Shown here: one piece after another, positions 18,081 to 28,900 of the stretch
How the letters are laid out: each line of letters begins with the position of its first letter
Numbering within the stretch: the first letter of the stretch is position 1
Source: an uncultured Oscillospiraceae bacterium
GTDB lineage: Bacteria > Bacillota > Clostridia > Oscillospirales > Oscillospiraceae
DNA length: 64,000 nt
NCBI GenBank assembly: GCA_947629915.1
Contig: CANRFN010000017.1
Coordinates: forward strand, 1 to 64,000
Direction of reading: 5' to 3'
Notes under the pieces: generated by a model
Databases searched by the model: none
What the model was told of the DNA's origin: nothing
The model's input: the letters and a program-made list of their open reading frames with translations, nothing else
Translations under genes and position numbers: made by a program

Positions 18081-19135
18081 GTTGTGACCCCCAGGTATTC
18101 CGCGATTTGCCTGTCCATTTCTGCTGGAATATCACCATGGGAAAGCCAAACCTTAGTCCACTCCACAGTCTTCTCAATAGCCTTATCGATATGCCAATGC
18201 GGCTTCCAACCCATCATCGTTTTGAGCTTTGAGCAGTCCAGCTTGAGGAAGTTTGCCTCATGAGGAGCGTTTGATTCACTTACGTTTATCCATTCAGCAC
18301 CTGCTCCCCACTTACTGCAGAACAGATCCACGAGTTCTCCGGTGGTTACACAGTCGCATTCATCGGGCCCAACGTTGTACCAACCAGAGCAGGCAGGTTC
18401 TTCGTATTGCTTTTGTGCGATCAGCAGATAGGCGAATAGCGGTTCCAACACATGCTGGTAAGGCCTCGTGGAATTAGGGTTACGGACAATGATGGGCTTT
18501 CCATCCTTAACTGCCCGTACACTGTCTGGTATAATACGGTCATTGGCAAAGTCTCCTCCGCCGATTACATTTCCAGCTCGGGCAGTAGATATCGCCGTCC
18601 GATTACCTGCAAAGAAACTAACCTTGTAGCTATGGGTCACGAGCTCCGAACAACTCTTGGAGTTAGAGTAAGGATCATAGCCATCTAGTGGCTCGTCTTC
18701 TCTATAGCCCCAGACCCACTCGTTATTCTTGTACACCTTGTCTGTGGTCACATTGAGAAAGCTCCTCACACAGTCGCTCTGCCGCACGCACTCCAAGATG
18801 TTCACCGTGCCCATGACATTAGTCTCGTATGTATAAGCCGGATCCTTATAGCTGTCCCGAACGATAGGTTGGGCAGCCAAATGCAGGATGATCTCAGGTT
18901 GAGCTGCGTCTAATGCTTCCTTCAGACTCTGAAAATCCCGCACGTCACCGATGACAGATGTCATATTTCCTTCGAGTCCTGCAAGGGAAAACAGATTCGG
19001 CTCAGTCGGAGCAGGCATAGAATATCCAGTAACATTTGCCCCAGCTGTAACGAGCATCCTTGATAGCCAAGATCCTTTAAATCCTGTGTGACCGGTAATG
19101 AATACTCGCTTGCCACGAAAGAAATCCAATTTCAT
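18077..19135 (-). CDS. rfbG: CDP-glucose 4,6-dehydratase
   Basis: About 352 residues from ATG 19135, which overlaps the rfbF stop as ATGA; the upstream alternative at 19153 would lie inside rfbF. It is an extended SDR with VFITGHTGFKGSWL, HLAAQPIVRDSY, TTDKVYKN and the catalytic Y-x-x-x-K region GYDPYSNSK. GxxGF followed by KGSWLS is characteristic of RfbG rather than the dTDP or GDP homologues. It converts CDP-glucose to CDP-4-keto-6-deoxyglucose, the branch point for 3,6-dideoxyhexoses. Confidence 0.93.
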   Translation of the reverse strand: MKLDFFRGKRVFITGHTGFKGSWLSRMLVTAGANVTGYSMPAPTEPNLFSLAGLEGNMTSVIGDVRDFQSLKEALDAAQPEIILHLAAQPIVRDSYKDPAYTYETNVMGTVNILECVRQSDCVRSFLNVTTDKVYKNNEWVWGYREDEPLDGYDPYSNSKSCSELVTHSYKVSFFAGNRTAISTARAGNVIGGGDFANDRIIPDSVRAVKDGKPIIVRNPNSTRPYQHVLEPLFAYLLIAQKQYEEPACSGWYNVGPDECDCVTTGELVDLFCSKWGAGAEWINVSESNAPHEANFLKLDCSKLKTMMGWKPHWHIDKAIEKTVEWTKVWLSHGDIPAEMDRQIAEYLGVTT

Positions 19136-19914
19136 TTGTCCCATACCTTCCAAGGAGCATGTCCAGTCGCCCAGAGCTTTTCCAAATCCTGTTTCTCACG
19201 CACAGTATCCATGCACTGCCAAAATCCTGTATGCTTATAGCTCATGAGCTCACCTCGCTCAGCCAAAACCTCCAGCGTTTCACGTTCAAAAACGCAGTTG
19301 TCTCCAGGAATATAATCGAATACCTCGGGCTCAAGAACCATGAACCCAGCATTGATCGATGCTCCATCAGCCAAGTTCTTTTCCCGGAAGGACTTCACAG
19401 CATTATCTCCGCCAATGTCTAGTACACCCTTCTGCTGCTCAAGCATGACAGCCGTCAGAGTAGCGATCTTGCCGTGTTGTTTATGAAACTGTACGAGCTT
19501 CTCAATATTGACATCGCACACGCCATCACCGTAGGTCATCATGAAGCTCTCATTGCCCACATACTCCTGAATGCGCTTGATCCTACCGCCGGTCATCGTC
19601 CCAAGGCCGGTATCCACCACCGTCACCTTCCATGGTTCCACATGACTGTGGTGAATGATCATCTCATTCTTTCCGCCCGAAAAATTATAGGTTACATCCG
19701 TACCATACAGGAAATAATTGGCGAAATATTCCTTTATCATGTGTTGTTTGTATCCAGCACAGATAATGAACTCATTGTGACCGTAATAGCTGTACAGCTT
19801 CATGATATGCCACAGAATAGGCATGCCGCCAAGTTCAATCATAGGTTTCGGCTTGTACTGCGATTCTTCACTGATCCGTGTCCCATAACCACCAGCAAGA
19901 AGGATAACTTTCAT
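19132..19914 (-). CDS. rfbF: Glucose-1-phosphate cytidylyltransferase
   Basis: 260 residues. The nucleotidyltransferase signature LAGGYGTRISEESQYKPKPM is complete, with the GGMPILWHIMK, GDGVCDVN and GFWQCMDTVREK motifs specific to RfbF. It makes CDP-glucose from CTP and glucose-1-phosphate, the first step of the CDP-sugar branch. It is the first gene of the rfbFGH-YerE-YerF block and has AAGGGAG five bases before its ATG. The preceding 125 bp are AT-rich and could hold a secondary promoter, though I see no convincing hexamer pair. Confidence 0.95.
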   Translation of the reverse strand: MKVILLAGGYGTRISEESQYKPKPMIELGGMPILWHIMKLYSYYGHNEFIICAGYKQHMIKEYFANYFLYGTDVTYNFSGGKNEMIIHHSHVEPWKVTVVDTGLGTMTGGRIKRIQEYVGNESFMMTYGDGVCDVNIEKLVQFHKQHGKIATLTAVMLEQQKGVLDIGGDNAVKSFREKNLADGASINAGFMVLEPEVFDYIPGDNCVFERETLEVLAERGELMSYKHTGFWQCMDTVREKQDLEKLWATGHAPWKVWDK

Positions 19915-20039
19915 ATGAACTCCCTTATATCTTTATCTTTATATTTTTCATTTTACAGTTCAAATATAACCAATGAAATACATAACCGCTACACCGTTTA
20001 CAGGTATCGTAATAGTTCTCTTTAATTTCTAACCTTATG

Positions 20040-22244
20040 CTACGACTTGTCATCAATTCGTTTCACTTCATAGTAAAAAAGTTCAATGGGCTCATCAGAG
20101 TTGTTAAGAAGTCTGAATTCTACACCTTGTAGTTCTTCAAATACATCGAATTCATACGTTATTAATTCGTTCTCTACTTTAATGTTATAAAGTTCAAGTT
20201 GCTCAGTTCCCGTATTCAGCGATACATCAAAACCGGCATTGAGCAGGTTATTTCCGTGAATCGAAACAGCGTATTTCCCCACATCCAGAAATGTATAAGG
20301 CCCATATTGGATTGAACCTTGGTCGAGTATTAGACAATCTCTATCAACTGATCTGCTGCTTTCCCCAACCACAGGTAAATTCTCTTGATTAAGCACCTTG
20401 CAATTCAATATATCTTCTGTAGTAATTGGCGGTTCATTAAATATTTCTGGATGCGCGGATATATAGTGATTCAAATTATAAAATAGTAAGCAATTATTTT
20501 CACTAACTGTCGGATTCTCTTCTATAATGTTTTCAATTTGCTTGCATAATTTATCAAGCTCATCTACAGTGAAAGCGCGTGTATCTATATATATACCTTT
20601 AAATCCTGCACGAATAATAGTTTCTAATCTCATGTTCATAGGCAAATTAGACACAAATTCATGCCATTTATCTTCAGTGCTTCCCTTAACTGCACCATAG
20701 CTCCATTTTAATTTGTATGAATGTAAAAATCCTGTTAATAATTGGTAATCTTCCATATTATTGTCTGATCCTGCTTCTGGATATTTATGATAGGGCATTT
20801 GGTATATCATGTCGCCTTCTGCCATCTGACTTTCAATATCCAATACAAAACTATTATCTATAGCATAGTTCTCTGTGTTTACTTTTAAAGTATTATCATT
20901 CGCGCCATGAACAGGTGAGACATCATATATACAGATTAACGCAAATGCAATCATTGCTGTTTTAACTATGATTTTTCGTTTACCTTTTAAATTCTTTGAT
21001 ATATATTGGTTCATTCTTTGAAGGGAAATGCACAGCGTGGTGATACTTATAAATGATATAAAAATTGATATTCTATTTGATCCTCGTAGAAAGCGAAACC
21101 CTAGAATATTTATAATGCTTGAAAATCCACCAATACTCCCATAAAGAACAGCCCATACATTTAATAATGCAAGAAGACTTAATATTTTCTTCCTGTCTTG
21201 ATCCTCATTTCGTTTGAAAAGTAGAAGTAAGGATATAACAAATCCTATTACACCGCCTAATCCAAGATATGCACCTCTATTCTCATTCACCAATGGCATT
21301 TGAGAATTATAATCAGATATAACGTCATTAAAGATTCCATGGCCGTTTAAGGGAAGAAACAGCTGCACTATTTTGAGTCCATAAAGTTCACCATCTGCTA
21401 GCGTGCGACTTACTCCCCCCAAACTATCGCCTGAGAAAATTTTATTTATTATGAACGGAAATTCATTCAAGATAAACAACGATGCTATTAGTCCTATCAA
21501 AATTGCAGGTTTAATTATTACTTTAATAGACTTTTCTCTAGCAAAAATGTATACTGCGGTAATTAGCAAGAAAAAGCATGTAAAGATCGGGTAATATCCC
21601 AAACCGTTATTGGCGATCAGAAAACACATTATTACTGCGATCCAATTTTTCTTCTTCCTAATGAAATCCTTGTTGAAGACAAGGAATTCATCATTTCCAT
21701 CCAAGGTCCATATACAAAGTAGTATTGAAAAAGGTATAAAGTAGCACGATGTAAGTGCAAGATGATGTTCGCTTCTGAAGAAAACATATGGGGTCCACGA
21801 GAAAAGCACCGCCCCAAATATTGAGATTATTCTATTTATACCGATTTCCCTCAAAACTGCATATGCTGATATATAGCACATTGGAATTATTAAAACATAA
21901 AAGAAATTCAGAGCCGCAAAAGGATTATCGAAAAACCGGCTAATTATCATCTCAATTGCACGATCAAAGTTGCATAAATAGGTGCTTGGGATTGATGTAG
22001 AATTTTGCTCAAATGGTGCTCCAAGGAATGGATTGGTCTCTGTCCATCCGTTTTGTCTTAATGATTTAAATTTAGCAGCAGCAGTAAAATCATCACCACC
22101 TACATATGTCAGTGGAGCGTCTATTCCACTTTTCATAAAACCAGATGTCCAGTATATTAGGAGAAACATCAAGAAAGCAGTTACCCCTATGCATAAAAAA
22201 TCTGAGCGATTCAAGTGCTTGTGAGTTATTTCGTTTTCATGCAT
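20040..22244 (-). CDS. Polytopic membrane glycosyltransferase-like protein (GT-C type) with C-terminal YGPY beta domain
   Basis: About 734 residues from ATG 22244 (a GTG at 22256 is possible). The first two thirds hold 11-13 hydrophobic segments. An acidic loop (GGDDF) follows the first helix and LGAPFEQNST comes next, like the catalytic extracytoplasmic loop of GT-C enzymes that use polyprenyl-phosphate sugars. Residues about 450-600 form a soluble region. The last 110 residues form a beta-rich domain with SIQYGPYTFLDVGKY, similar to the end of the FkbM protein at 25983. A G6 run occurs at 21415-21420. The gene is clearly more AT-rich than the housekeeping part of the window, in line with a transferred polysaccharide locus. 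The GT2 at 12536 may supply its lipid-linked donor. Confidence 0.6.
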   Translation of the reverse strand: MHENEITHKHLNRSDFLCIGVTAFLMFLLIYWTSGFMKSGIDAPLTYVGGDDFTAAAKFKSLRQNGWTETNPFLGAPFEQNSTSIPSTYLCNFDRAIEMIISRFFDNPFAALNFFYVLIIPMCYISAYAVLREIGINRIISIFGAVLFSWTPYVFFRSEHHLALTSCYFIPFSILLCIWTLDGNDEFLVFNKDFIRKKKNWIAVIMCFLIANNGLGYYPIFTCFFLLITAVYIFAREKSIKVIIKPAILIGLIASLFILNEFPFIINKIFSGDSLGGVSRTLADGELYGLKIVQLFLPLNGHGIFNDVISDYNSQMPLVNENRGAYLGLGGVIGFVISLLLLFKRNEDQDRKKILSLLALLNVWAVLYGSIGGFSSIINILGFRFLRGSNRISIFISFISITTLCISLQRMNQYISKNLKGKRKIIVKTAMIAFALICIYDVSPVHGANDNTLKVNTENYAIDNSFVLDIESQMAEGDMIYQMPYHKYPEAGSDNNMEDYQLLTGFLHSYKLKWSYGAVKGSTEDKWHEFVSNLPMNMRLETIIRAGFKGIYIDTRAFTVDELDKLCKQIENIIEENPTVSENNCLLFYNLNHYISAHPEIFNEPPITTEDILNCKVLNQENLPVVGESSRSVDRDCLILDQGSIQYGPYTFLDVGKYAVSIHGNNLLNAGFDVSLNTGTEQLELYNIKVENELITYEFDVFEELQGVEFRLLNNSDEPIELFYYEVKRIDDKS

Positions 22245-22256
22245 TTTAACTTGCAC

Positions 22257-22916
22257 CCCTTTAAAACCTCAATTAGGAATCCGAGATTTACTATTTCTTC
22301 TACATGCAAAAATGAGACCTAATTTGAGATTTCCTCTTCTCTCTTAATATCAGATGATATAGCGAATAGTATACATAATTTTCCCACGAATCCGTCATTC
22401 TGCTAAGCATAGACAATCTATTTTGCACTCATCCGCATACAGCAGAAACTCAAGCTGTTGATCACTTTCCAAATCAACTTTCGGCATGTCGATTCAGCAT
22501 CCTGCTATGTTCTGAGGTTTGTGTTGAAATATGAACCGCTGAATTACTGCTCCTCTGACGTCGGCCAGATTCGTATGCTCAGGTTTGTTGGAATGAGATC
22601 TGTATTTCGATATCCAATTGACAAACTTTATTTGCAATCTATTGGAAAACACTAAGAAGATAGTTACTCGAAATATGTCACATTCCTAAACAGCACTCCA
22701 ATACAGCTGTTTTTCTTAATCCATTTCATTCTCACTACTGTAATTTGGAACTCCTTATAAACTTTGCTCAACTCGATCAACTCGTCTCTGTTCAGCAATT
22801 GATCGCACGCTAACGACTGCACACCAAAAAATGATACCAGTCAGGATAGTAAAGTCATACAACCCTACTGCCAGATTGGTTGTCTCACTTTTAGCCACTT
22901 GAGCTCCATACATCCC
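22257..22916. other. 660-bp AT-rich gap with possible gene fragments
   Basis: No complete gene is supported. On the minus strand a short frame at roughly 22760-22914 (MYGAQVAKSETTNLAVGLYD followed by one hydrophobic stretch, about 51 residues) looks like a piece of membrane protein. On the plus strand 22458-22655 has a gene-like composition but no ribosome site. Both could be relics of a lost gene, for example a polymerase, since no Wzy-like gene was seen in this locus. Confidence 0.35.
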
Positions 22917-24089
22917 CTAGATAATGCCACATATTCCCTCCGCTAAACTTTCTCCGAACTGTTTCCAAGTCTGTGGCTGATAATATGCCAGTTCGCGTTT
23001 CTTTTGAAAATACTTTTCTTGATTGTTGAGTCCATTCAAAACCAAATTCGCCAATTGTTTGGGATCGCTAGGATTAAAATAGTCTGCAAATCCTCCTGCC
23101 ACCTCGTGCATGACCGGGATATCAGAAAGCAATACTGGTGTACCGTAGATCAGTGATTCAACCGCTGGCATTCCATACCCCTCCATAAAGGTTGGAAAGA
23201 CAGAGAAAAATGCCGTTTGATACAGATAGCTTATTGTCTCGTCATTCTTTCCTTCAAAGAAAAAAATGTTCTTTCCATATTTGGGATGGGTTTTTAATCT
23301 TTCAGTAAACTCTTGGCCTTCCCAACCGATCCGTCCTGCAAAAATAAGATTAATTCCCTGCCCTTGTAGATCATCATAAGCATCCAAGAGCAGCCGCTGA
23401 TTCTTTCTTGTTTCAATCGTTCCAACCGACAATAGAAAGCGGCCCGACCGTGCAATCTGTTTGACTTCAGAGTCAATATTCGGGTCGCTTTTTTTACATT
23501 TTTTGAAATCAGCACCCAAAGGTGCCAGCGCGAATTTTGGTGCAGCATAGTGCAGCTTCTTCAGCAGTTTATAAATTTCATCTCTGACGTAATTTGTTGT
23601 CGTAAATATAAGATTTGCATACGCTAGCTCAGCATCAACATATTTTGGAAGTGCAAGATAATTCTCATCAATATGCGCATACTGCGGATGTGTGATGGGG
23701 ATAATATCATGAATTAACGCAGCTATTTTAACGCCGCGATGACTTAGCATGGATAGAAGATATCCCCTGTTTGGATCGTTCATCCACACGCTGTCTATAT
23801 CAAAGAAAATCGAACCTGCGTTGATCTGCTGCGGTAATAACATTTGGTCTGCGTTGCATTCTTCTGGGGCTAACTTTCCCTCCAGCCACAGGAGATATCT
23901 CTCGTTATCGAGCAGCTGATACGCCTTCTTTTCTCTGTTCCACCTTATGAGTCTGATTTTCCACTTCTGATCGTCCTGATGCTGGATCAACCATTTTGTC
24001 CCTTCTCTAACAACACGCTGTATGCCACTTACAAACGGGACGCTCATAACACTTTCCACATCAATATAAATAAATTTTCTATTTTCCAA
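22917..24089 (-). CDS. GT4 glycosyltransferase
   Basis: 390 residues, GT-B fold. The N-terminal domain has DVESVMSVPFVSGIQRVVRE and IHDIIPITHPQ. The C-terminal donor-binding domain has SVGTIETRKN followed by the E-x7-E motif region FMEGYGMPAVESLIYGTPVL. This is the mannosyl/rhamnosyl-type GT4 pattern, consistent with the GDP-sugar pathway in the same operon. It follows the coupled GT4 at 24119 by 29 bp. The bond formed is unknown. Confidence 0.88.
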   Translation of the reverse strand: MENRKFIYIDVESVMSVPFVSGIQRVVREGTKWLIQHQDDQKWKIRLIRWNREKKAYQLLDNERYLLWLEGKLAPEECNADQMLLPQQINAGSIFFDIDSVWMNDPNRGYLLSMLSHRGVKIAALIHDIIPITHPQYAHIDENYLALPKYVDAELAYANLIFTTTNYVRDEIYKLLKKLHYAAPKFALAPLGADFKKCKKSDPNIDSEVKQIARSGRFLLSVGTIETRKNQRLLLDAYDDLQGQGINLIFAGRIGWEGQEFTERLKTHPKYGKNIFFFEGKNDETISYLYQTAFFSVFPTFMEGYGMPAVESLIYGTPVLLSDIPVMHEVAGGFADYFNPSDPKQLANLVLNGLNNQEKYFQKKRELAYYQPQTWKQFGESLAEGICGII

Positions 24090-24118
24090 AAGAAATACCC
24101 TCTTTCGCCTTCTCCCTT

Positions 24119-25378
24119 TTAGAACCTGGGAACTTCTTCTGCTTTGACCTCCTGCAGGTATGTTTCTTTCGTACAGGGCAATATCTCGCCGATTCTCATA
24201 AAATTCTCTTTCAGCACATCATACATAATTCCACTTATCCGCGTCCCTACCTCTTTTTCATGTGATCCCGTCTCGTCTATATATTCGTACCTTCTTATGT
24301 TTTTATCGTTAAAGTCACTCAATATCTCCAGCATCACTTTTTCTATGTGGGTTTGCTCAATTTCCTTCAATCGTTCATACTGCCTTTCAATAACAGCTTC
24401 GCGCAGTTCCCTGTCATCTATGATCCTCTGTATCCATTTCGAGACCAAAACTGGGTCCTTATCCTGTACTAGGATCCCCGCACCGCCCAGCGTACCTGAA
24501 ACAGCCGCCGCATCATAGGCTATAATCGGCACACCATAAACCATCGCCTCCACTAAAGGAACACAAAAGCCCTCATGCTCACTCATACAGACGAATACAT
24601 CTGCACTCTTATAGATCGCGACCAGTGTCTCAGTGGAGATAAACCCAGGAAAGATAACATTTTCAGCATCCAATTCTTCAATGTATTCCTTGAGAGACTC
24701 GCCATATGGTGAATTGAGCCCACTTCCAACCAGAATAAGCTTGGCCCTAGGATCTATATATTTCTGATAATATGCAAAGATCCTGATTAGGTCCTGCTGC
24801 TTTTTATTAGGCGCAACGCGTCCCACAAATAGGATGTTTGTATGCCCATCTTGATAATCCGCTAAAGCCTCCTCATCCGCGTCTTGACTGTAACTCTGAA
24901 GTGGCATAAGGCAGCCGGGAAGCAGATACGTCTTTTCCGGAGGAATGCCCATTTTATGCAGTTCATCTAAACTGTATTGGGACGGCGCAATCAGCGCATC
25001 GAATACATCATTTTCCGCCCAATCATGTATCAACCGATACCCCCATGTTGTGGCATTATACGCAGGCACATCATAACCTTCAAAAAAATACGGCGGAGTA
25101 ATATTCTGGTACATCAAAATCTTTCGACACGCAAATTTTTTAATACTGTCTCCAATTAAACCTCCTGTACCAAACTGCAACAGGATAATATCATCCGTTT
25201 TGATATCAATATCCGGTGAAAACACCTGTGCAATCCCTTTCGGAACTGTTGCCCCAATTGCACATGCATATGTTTCAACATGGTATCCCGCTTGCTTCAA
25301 CAAATTGTGCGTGAGGATCGCGTGGTTCCCCATGCCATCTCCTGATACCAGCGATTCTATCAGTTGAATAATCCTCAT
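24119..25378 (-). CDS. GT4 glycosyltransferase
   Basis: 419 residues, GT-B fold. It opens IIQLIESLVSGDGMGNHA, with SQYSLDELHKMG in the linker. The donor site has NILFVGRVAPNKKQQDLIR and EHEGFCVPLVEAMVYGVPII, the E-x7-E motif of retaining GT4 enzymes. A C-terminal extension of about 60 residues follows the fold. It lies just downstream of a small coiled-coil protein and the FkbM protein and likely acts on the same cytoplasmic lipid-linked glycan. Confidence 0.88.
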   Translation of the reverse strand: MRIIQLIESLVSGDGMGNHAILTHNLLKQAGYHVETYACAIGATVPKGIAQVFSPDIDIKTDDIILLQFGTGGLIGDSIKKFACRKILMYQNITPPYFFEGYDVPAYNATTWGYRLIHDWAENDVFDALIAPSQYSLDELHKMGIPPEKTYLLPGCLMPLQSYSQDADEEALADYQDGHTNILFVGRVAPNKKQQDLIRIFAYYQKYIDPRAKLILVGSGLNSPYGESLKEYIEELDAENVIFPGFISTETLVAIYKSADVFVCMSEHEGFCVPLVEAMVYGVPIIAYDAAAVSGTLGGAGILVQDKDPVLVSKWIQRIIDDRELREAVIERQYERLKEIEQTHIEKVMLEILSDFNDKNIRRYEYIDETGSHEKEVGTRISGIMYDVLKENFMRIGEILPCTKETYLQEVKAEEVPRF

Positions 25379-25399
25379 CTTCTTCCTCTCCCATACAAG

Positions 25400-25921
25400 T
25401 CATGCTTTGATACCGTTGGCACCAAGGAGCCTTTTTCGCAAATACATATTTTCCTTTCTCAGATTTTCTATTTGACCATACAGATCATTATATTGTTTGA
25501 TCAAATCCTGGAATTTTTCCATCCTCTGATCCAGGTCAATAATTTCCGTCTGCATTGACTCCATTGCCGCAACTGCATATAGGCGATTTTGGTTAATCTC
25601 TAGAACCATTGGTTCTCCAATGAAGCGAACTAATTTCCGAATCACACGCTTCACGAAAATAACGATTGGCTGAACGAATCTGAAATATGAGGTCATTGGC
25701 CTGTAGTAGTGAACCTCACTGTTCTTCAGTATCTGTATCTCATCCTGACTCCGAATTGAACTCGCATCTTCGATATCTAATGGCCTGATTTTGAACTGCC
25801 AATTTATCTTATCTGGCTCATCCATTAGTGGAATATCACAGTGAATATTCTCCGAGGTTATTTCTTTCTGTATCTCAGCAGAGATCAAAGCGATTGTTTT
25901 ATGATAGTCGTCTTTGAGCAT
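25400..25921 (-). CDS. Small coiled-coil protein of the glycan operon, function unknown
   Basis: About 173 residues from ATG 25921 (GGGGGA upstream); a GTG at 25954 lacks a ribosome site. The middle part has a basic amphipathic patch (SYFRFVQPIVIFVKRVIRKL) and the C-terminal 70 residues are a heptad-rich coiled coil (IDLDQRMEKFQDLIKQ, then LYGQIENLRKENMYL). I do not recognise a catalytic motif. The central hydrophobic/basic stretch and coiled coil resemble the N-terminal part of the following FkbM protein. It may act as an assembly or membrane-anchoring partner for the transferases. Confidence 0.6.
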   Translation of the reverse strand: MLKDDYHKTIALISAEIQKEITSENIHCDIPLMDEPDKINWQFKIRPLDIEDASSIRSQDEIQILKNSEVHYYRPMTSYFRFVQPIVIFVKRVIRKLVRFIGEPMVLEINQNRLYAVAAMESMQTEIIDLDQRMEKFQDLIKQYNDLYGQIENLRKENMYLRKRLLGANGIKA

Positions 25922-25982
25922 TTTACTTCCCCCACTCTTTGGTGTTTCGCTCACCTGATCTGTGTGTATTTCTCAATCATCT

Positions 25983-28900
25983 TTACTCCTCAGGAATTTC
26001 TTTCTTCAGATCGATCTCTGACAAGAAAATATCATCGTTCGTGCTGTTGTGTATCACGAACTCCACGTTCTTTTTTGCTTGCAACATATCAAGAGCAAAC
26101 ATATTTGGGCCATTTTTCAAACTATACTTTGTCAATGTCTCATTTCCAAAATCTGCCGTCACATTCAAACAGGTAGGAACGCTTTCGTCCAGAATAACTA
26201 TCTCCACCGTTAGTACATAAGTTCCCGCCTCGCACTCCACATACGGACCGTAAATAAGGCCTTCTGGCCGCATGCATATGCCATAATCCCCATTGCAGGC
26301 TTGTTCATTAATGTGCATTCGCGGGAGGAGGCCTCTCACCTCCCCTTTGCGCAGCTGTTCCAACTTTCTAGCGTCAATAAAGATCGAATTAATCCCTGTG
26401 AACGCATACTCGATATATCCATTTTGCTGGAGAAACTCAACGATATCCCGGTTCTTGACCCCTACCACAAGATTCTTGTCATAGGGGATAACCTCTGCAA
26501 CAACCACAAAGGGTCTATACCTCTCAAAATCGTAGGACCGCAGGATATCCATTTCACAGCCTTCTACATCAATGTTGAGGAGTGCTGGTGGCCGATTAAA
26601 ATATCTCTCAAGAATGCTCTGGACCGATATAGTCTTTACTTGAACCGTCTGAGCGAGCTCGATCATTTCATTCACGCCTGAGGCATGCTCGACAGAAATG
26701 CGGTCAGAAGATGACAGCCCATCGAAATTGGTAATGTAAAACTCCACTTCTTTATCATCCGTGTTAGCTACGCACCGATTGAGGATGATGTCCCGCCGAC
26801 GAAGCAACTTCAACTCAGGAATAAGATCTGGATTTGCCTCAACAAGCACTCCAGACGAACCATGCTGATAGAAGTAATATGTATTACTTAGATCTCTCGC
26901 GTGATTTGCACCAAGGTCCAGATAGGAGACGCTATTCAGGCTGTATCCAAGCGTACGAAAAACATAGGCGATAATACTGTCTTCACCTGCTTGGGAATAT
27001 CGTTCGAACCTATGACGATTCTTCGGGTCAAATATAGATGCATCTACATCCCTGATACTATCAACATCCCGCTGGAGTTCATCAGCTTTATCCGCTTGGC
27101 GACCAAGGAGTTCCCTGAGTTCCGTCATATCCCGCGCAAGAGCATCTAATTGCGTTCTGAGACCTTCCTTCTGCTGTGAGGTCTCCACCTGAAGCCCATC
27201 CAACTTCTCGCATTGTGTTGCATTCTGAGCAACAAGCTCTCTTACCTGCCTCTCCAGTGCATCGGCTCGATTCTGTCGCAGTTCATCATTGCATTCCAGC
27301 TGTTCCTGCATGTGTGCGAATTCCTGGAGAATGCTCTCATGTCGTTGCAAGCTTTCCGCATGCAGCCCGTCTAACTCCTCCCGGTACCTCTCACTCTGGA
27401 CAACAAGCTCCCTTACCTGCCTCTCCTGTGCATCGGCTCGATTCTGTCGCAGTTCATCATTGCATTCCAGCTGTTCCTGCATGTGTGCGAATTCCTGGAG
27501 AATGCTCTCATGTCGTTGCAAGCTTTCCGCATGCAGCCCGTCTAACTCCTCCCGGTACCTCTCACTCTGGACAACAAGCTCCCTTACCTGCCTCTCCTGT
27601 GCATCGGCTCGATTCTGTCGCAGTTCATCATTGCATTCCAGCTGTTCCTGCATGTGTGCGAATTCCTGGAGAATGCTCTCATGTCGTTGCAAGCTTTCCG
27701 CATGCAGCCCGTCTAACTCCTCCCGGTACCTCTCACTCTGGACAACAAGCTCCCTTACCTGCCTCTCCTGTGCATCGGCTCGATTCTGTCGCAGTTCATC
27801 ATTGCATTCCAGCTGTTCCTGCATGTGTGCGAATTCCTGGAGAATGCTCTCATGTCGTTGCAAGCTTTCCGCATGCAGCCCGTCTAACTCCTCCCGGTAC
27901 CTCTCACTCTGGACAACAAGCTCCCTTACCTGCCTCTCCTGTGCATCGGCCCAGCTCCGAGCCTGCTGCAGTTCCTCGTCATGTCCAACCAGACGATGAT
28001 GAACCTCCTCAGAGAGCCAGGAGAAAGCGTTGAGACAACGCACGAACATGGTATTCAGTGAATTCTGTTTGTCCACGATGGGCTGCAAGAGACACTTGCT
28101 GATTTTGCATAGGATCCTATTCATCAAGGTCTTCGACTCCCGAGGATCCATCACACTGAAAGAAGGGACAACATAGTTCGCATTGGCATAACCCAGCGCC
28201 CTTTGGAATTCCTCATAGTCTACTCTTTCTGCCCCAGGTACTGGTGATTTATCAGGAGTATCCTCTTCCACATCATCAGGACAGACCGTTTCATAGTTAG
28301 AGACAGCACTGCTACCATCTAACGTCTTGACCTGACGTTGGATATCGTCCGTATTCTTTTCACTGGCTTCTTTTTTTAGATTCACCCCATCGCCTTCTTT
28401 CTGTGCACACCTCCCTGACGGAAACGTCCAACTGATTATTCCTATTCGCAGCAATAACGCAGTAACTACCGTTCCCGCCAACAGAATGAAGCAGACCCCA
28501 ACTCCGACCCAAAGTCCGCTGGGTACTTTGGGCAACACTTCCTCCTTGCAGACTGCCAGGTCTACGATCTCACAGTCGATAACATCGAGGGTAAATAGCC
28601 GCAGAAGGGCTGTATCTGGTGCTCCCTCCCCCGGGATGAGGTTACAGTGCACATCATTGCTGCCAGCGAGAAGCGTCTGTACCCATTCCTGCTCCGGGTC
28701 GTCATATCCCGCCTCATAGTTGTAGAGATCAACAAACAGTGTACCGCCCGCATACTCTGCTGGGCAGTCCAATCGGAAAGACACATTCAAGCGTCCAAGC
28801 TTTGTCAAGTCTACTTTTCCCTGCCAACCAACAGCGTGGCCAGGCTCATCATTCTCAACCACCAGACTGCCGCTACCTGCTTCTTCCCCGCTGAATGTGG

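Noticed and set aside
21415..21420. G6 run in the GT-C-like gene as a fourth contingency tract
   Set aside because: Only six G, in mid-gene; too short to be confidently slip-prone compared with the 8-10 G tracts.
27241..27945. Possible CRISPR array because of regular repeats
   Set aside because: Units are 171 bp, head-to-tail with no unique spacers, and encode protein in frame.
27176..28033. Repeated plus-strand frames opposite the coiled-coil repeats
   Set aside because: They are the complement of the 171-bp repeats; the minus-strand frame is continuous with membrane and FkbM domains.
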